From the NCBI GenBank assembly GCA_956465555.1, contig OY101117.1, positions 2,046,001 to 2,110,000 on the forward strand: a DNA stretch of 64,000 nt. The letters run 5' to 3'. A model generated the notes under the pieces. It had not been told where the DNA came from and did no database searches. It saw only the letters and a program-made list of their open reading frames with translations. Source of the DNA: Nitzschia sp. pyKryTriq1 (Eukaryota > Bacillariophyta > Bacillariophyceae > Bacillariales > Bacillariaceae). Positions within the stretch are counted from its first letter, which is position 1. Each line of letters starts with the position of its first letter. A program made the translations under genes and the position numbers. This document shows positions 61,240 through 64,000 of the stretch, piece by piece.

Positions 61240-61670
61240 ATCCTCTTGGAATTGTGTAGCAAAGCCCTATCGATCGAGACTGAGGATTATGTGCTCGCAT
61301 GGATCACTCTAATTGTCACTCTAATGGCGAGTGTTTGGAATTTTCCTAGGCGAGGTGAGCTGCACGGGCAAAGCTCGATGATCAATGTTCGCGTAAGCAT
61401 GAACGACGATTTTAGCGAGCGAATACGAGAAAGATGACAATTGAGGCACTTGACCTCCTTATCGCAACTCAATTCAAACTGTGCAGCGGTTTGGCATGGT
61501 GAAGTGTGTTTCGTACGGACACACTACTCTACTCTAGAAATACGCTCAAAATCACATAGTGGCAAAAATTCCCGCCGCAAAGTAGTTCGCACACACGTGT
61601 AGTAGTCGAGGAAAGAGCAGCTATCAACTTTTTTAACACACTTTACGGATAAAATTGAGATGGGGAAAAA
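61240..61670. other. Convergent 3' spacer
   Basis: 431 bp between the radical-SAM-like gene and glutamine synthetase. An isolated TTCCCGCC (about 61569) is E2F-core-like but lies downstream of both genes. No gene seen. Confidence 0.4.
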
Positions 61671-63121
61671 TTATGCTTCTTGCTTGTTCAAGGCGGCGAT
61701 CTCGGGCGCATCAGGTCCCATGATAGTAGTCATGATCTTTCCAGTCACGACGTAAGGGTCGGCGTTGGAAGAGGGTCGACGGTCCTCGAAATATCCCTTT
61801 CCTTCGGCCATGGTGTCACGTCCAATACGGATGGAGGCACCCCGGTTGGCAACACCGTAAGAAAAGTCGTTGATGGAGGCAGTCTCGTGCTTTCCGGTCA
61901 AACGAAGCTCATTTCCTTCGCCATAGACAGCAATGTGTTCAGCATGTTTTGATCCCAACTTGTAGATGGCCTTCTTGATGACTTCCAAACCACCTTCCTC
62001 TCGCATCTTCTTGGTCGACACGTTGGTGTGCATACCAGCTCCGTTCCAGTCTCCTTCGACAATGGGCTTGGGGTGAAGAGTGCAGAAAACTTGGAAATCT
62101 TCGCAAACTCGTTGCAAGAGGTATCGGGACATCATGAGTTGGTCACCAGCATCGATTCCGACACATGGTCCAACCTGGTATTCTTGCTGTCCAGGCATGA
62201 CTTCTCCGTTGGTTCCCGAAATCTCGATTCCAGCATACAAACAGGCCTTGTAGTGTGCGTCAGTGATATCACGCCCGAAACTGTTCTCGGGTCCAACAGA
62301 GCAGTAATATGGGCCTTGGGGGCGGCTGGGCATGCCACCTTCGGGCCAACCGAGAGGAGTTCGCTCGTCAAGGTTGAAGAGGGTAAATTCTTGTTCCAAT
62401 CCGAACCAAATTTCTTCGTCTTCTTTTCCGGCGAATGCCTTTTCAGCTGTCGTGGTCAAAACATAAAAACGTGAAATAATGAGAAATCGAATACGGGAAA
62501 TTTTTGGCAGACATGTTACGGAAATGACACAACCTATCAATAGGAAGGACTTACCAACAGCACGAGCATTAGTCGGAAGTGGCTCTCCGGCAGGAGTCCA
62601 GGTATCGCACATGACCAAAATGTTGTCAATACCGTCACTTCTGGCACGGAAAGGGTCCTTGAAAATTCTGCAAGGTCGGAGAATGACCTCCGAATCGTCT
62701 CCAGGGGCTTGTCCAGTAGAGCTTCCATCGAAGTTCCACTTGGGGAGGCTCTCGACGCTGGCGGCCTGGTAAAGCAAAATAATAATTGTGAGGAAAGCGG
62801 TGACAGGTTTAGATAATGATCTATTCAAACGTTGGATTTGTCGAGTAAACAACTCACCTTGGCGACAGGAAGAGTTCGGGTCTTGGAACGGCAGTTTCCG
62901 GCGGCGTCAACCCAGACATATTCAGCCAACACCTTGTCGGCGGGGAAAGGAAGAGCGTCGTATTTGGCGATAACGGCGGGGTCCAAGGCCGACTTTCCTG
63001 TGATCTTGCCTAGCACACCAGACATGTGCAAGGCCGACGACTGGCGTTGTGGGTTGGCAGGGGCAAAGGCCGAAGTTTGCACGGCCCAAGCCGCAAGTGT
63101 GATAGCACAAGCAAATTTCAT
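61671..63121 (-). CDS. GLN2: Plastid glutamine synthetase, type II (GSII)
   Basis: Joins ammonium to glutamate using ATP; in diatoms the plastid enzyme takes up nitrite-derived ammonium. Exons 63121-62858, 62765-62555 and 62446-61671 give 416 residues; introns are 92 and 108 bp. The leader [21 protein letters not shown] is a signal peptide ending in a perfect SAFAP site, then a transit peptide ([13 protein letters not shown]). Catalytic landmarks: [51 protein letters not shown] (Glu ligands), [67 protein letters not shown] and [13 protein letters not shown]. All conserved. Intron 2 is a multiple of three and stop-free, so one longer frame also reads across it. Confidence 0.95.
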
Positions 63122-64000
63122 CGTTTCTTTTTTAAAGTTTGCAGAAGACTGTCGAAGGAGAAAAATTATGACCGTCGAGAAGCGGACCGATCGCCGATGG
63201 ACTGATGCATGGATGGCCGTCGAAGATCTTGTTTTGATGCCGAATGCCGATCTCTCGAGTTTCCGCCTTGCGCGGTATCTTTTTGACGGAAACGAGAACC
63301 CAGATCGGCAGTGCCCGCCATGTAAACGTAGAGATCGACCAATCTGACTAAATGAAAATGCCGGATGATGAGTACCGGGCACGAGATTCCGTAATATTTT
63401 CCGGAACTTGGTTCGATTGGAGGCCACGTAAGCCGACACAAATATGCCTATCCGTCACTTCGCCTCCTAGCCATGTCATTGAGACCAATGAAAATAAACT
63501 ACTAGCTAGTAGTAGGAGTGAAGATGGCGCAAGATGAAGTACCAGTAGATTCATTCAAGATACCGCTATCAGTACTTGCATTCTCTACTGTACTACCGGT
63601 ACGTACTCTCTCTACCAGTTAGTAGAGAGAGTGTCGAGGAGTCGTCAGATTCTGTTCCATCGTCCATTTCCATTGGAAGGAAGCATTCGCCATGGTTTGT
63701 GTCTTGCAAATGCCAATAAATCGACTTCGAGTTGGGAGCACATACAGCGGCTGAGAACTTTGAACTTGCAATAGGTCTCTCTTCTCTACAGCTACCACAT
63801 CATCTTGGTCGTATTTTGTTCGTTCCCTCCCGTTTTTGTTAGTCACACTCCCACTGTTCGAGTACCTGTAGTACAGCAGGGCTAGTTGAGTCATGAAACA
63901 CGAATTGGCTTTTCGAGGAGAGGTCGAGCGTCGTCCTCTACCCAACTCGTTCATCTCGTCACGAGTACCAATACTCAAGCTACTACTATTAGACTTTGGA
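63122..64000. promoter_or_regulatory. Promoter side of glutamine synthetase; hairpin and palindromes
   Basis: 879 bp to the window end. It holds CTACTAGCTAGTAGTAG near 63493, TACCGGTACGTAC near 63596, and a perfect inverted repeat with 11-bp arms at 63605-63615 and 63622-63632 (6-bp loop). A minus-strand open frame (63619-63978) lacks an ATG and protein-like features. No gene seen. Confidence 0.5.

Noticed and set aside
61563-61580. E2F-core-like TTCCCGCC between the radical-SAM-like gene and glutamine synthetase
   Set aside because: It lies at the 3' ends of both genes, so it is not a plausible promoter site.
63619-63978. 119-codon minus-strand open frame at the window end
   Set aside because: It lacks an ATG and has no protein-like features.

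Overview
The window is nuclear DNA from a diatom, most likely a pennate one. Short GT-AG introns (about 65-150 bp) interrupt many genes. Two nucleus-encoded plastid proteins, a ClpP protease subunit and a type II glutamine synthetase, begin with signal peptides ending in the ASAFAP-type motif of diatom bipartite plastid targeting. There are secreted SET-domain proteins, short proteins carrying a GDNP motif, and a diatom-type Ty1/copia element. The species assignment is an inference; I cannot name the genus with confidence.

Layout. 1-6.3 kb: a partial proteasome adaptor ECM29 (minus) diverges from plastid clpP (plus). 6.6-19.5 kb is rich in glycosyltransferases: a GT77-like enzyme, a GT61 + GT23-like fusion on the opposite strand, and a GT7 + GT31 fusion that looks like a chondroitin synthase with its domains swapped. 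Between them lie a short, broken copia element with identical LTRs, a secreted cysteine-rich protein with two repeats, and a four-helix membrane protein with two pore-loop-like repeats. 20.5-30.3 kb: a small basic coiled-coil protein, a canonical poly(A) polymerase with five exons, a membrane-anchored methyltransferase, a Gag-like fossil, and a secretory SET protein whose C-terminus resembles a 2OG-Fe(II) oxygenase. 30.4-48 kb: a DONSON-like replication factor, F-box/WD40 and F-box proteins, a possible mitochondrial protein, a membrane coiled-coil protein with a cyclophilin-like domain, RPA1 (RPA70), and a long acidic protein with repeated short motifs. 48-63 kb: a prolyl 4-hydroxylase-like enzyme, a kinase, a COPI-associated-like membrane protein, an unknown secretory membrane protein, REI1/ZNF622, a PA-TM-RING ubiquitin ligase, a GDNP-family basic protein, a radical-SAM-like protein without cluster cysteines, and glutamine synthetase.

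How the genes relate. Most neighbours are divergent or convergent pairs with 60-300 bp 3' spacers and 400-1400 bp 5' spacers. The genes mostly do not form a pathway. Two groupings stand out: the glycosyltransferases of 6-20 kb (Golgi glycan synthesis), and DONSON, RPA1 and the acidic protein at 44.5 kb, each with an E2F-like TTTTGGCG site upstream, which suggests S-phase co-regulation. The most unusual items are the domain-swapped chondroitin-synthase-like enzyme, the GT61/GT23 fusion, the SET/oxygenase fusion, the cluster-less radical SAM protein, and a GC-rich coding-like island at 40.66-41.56 kb with no recognisable identity.
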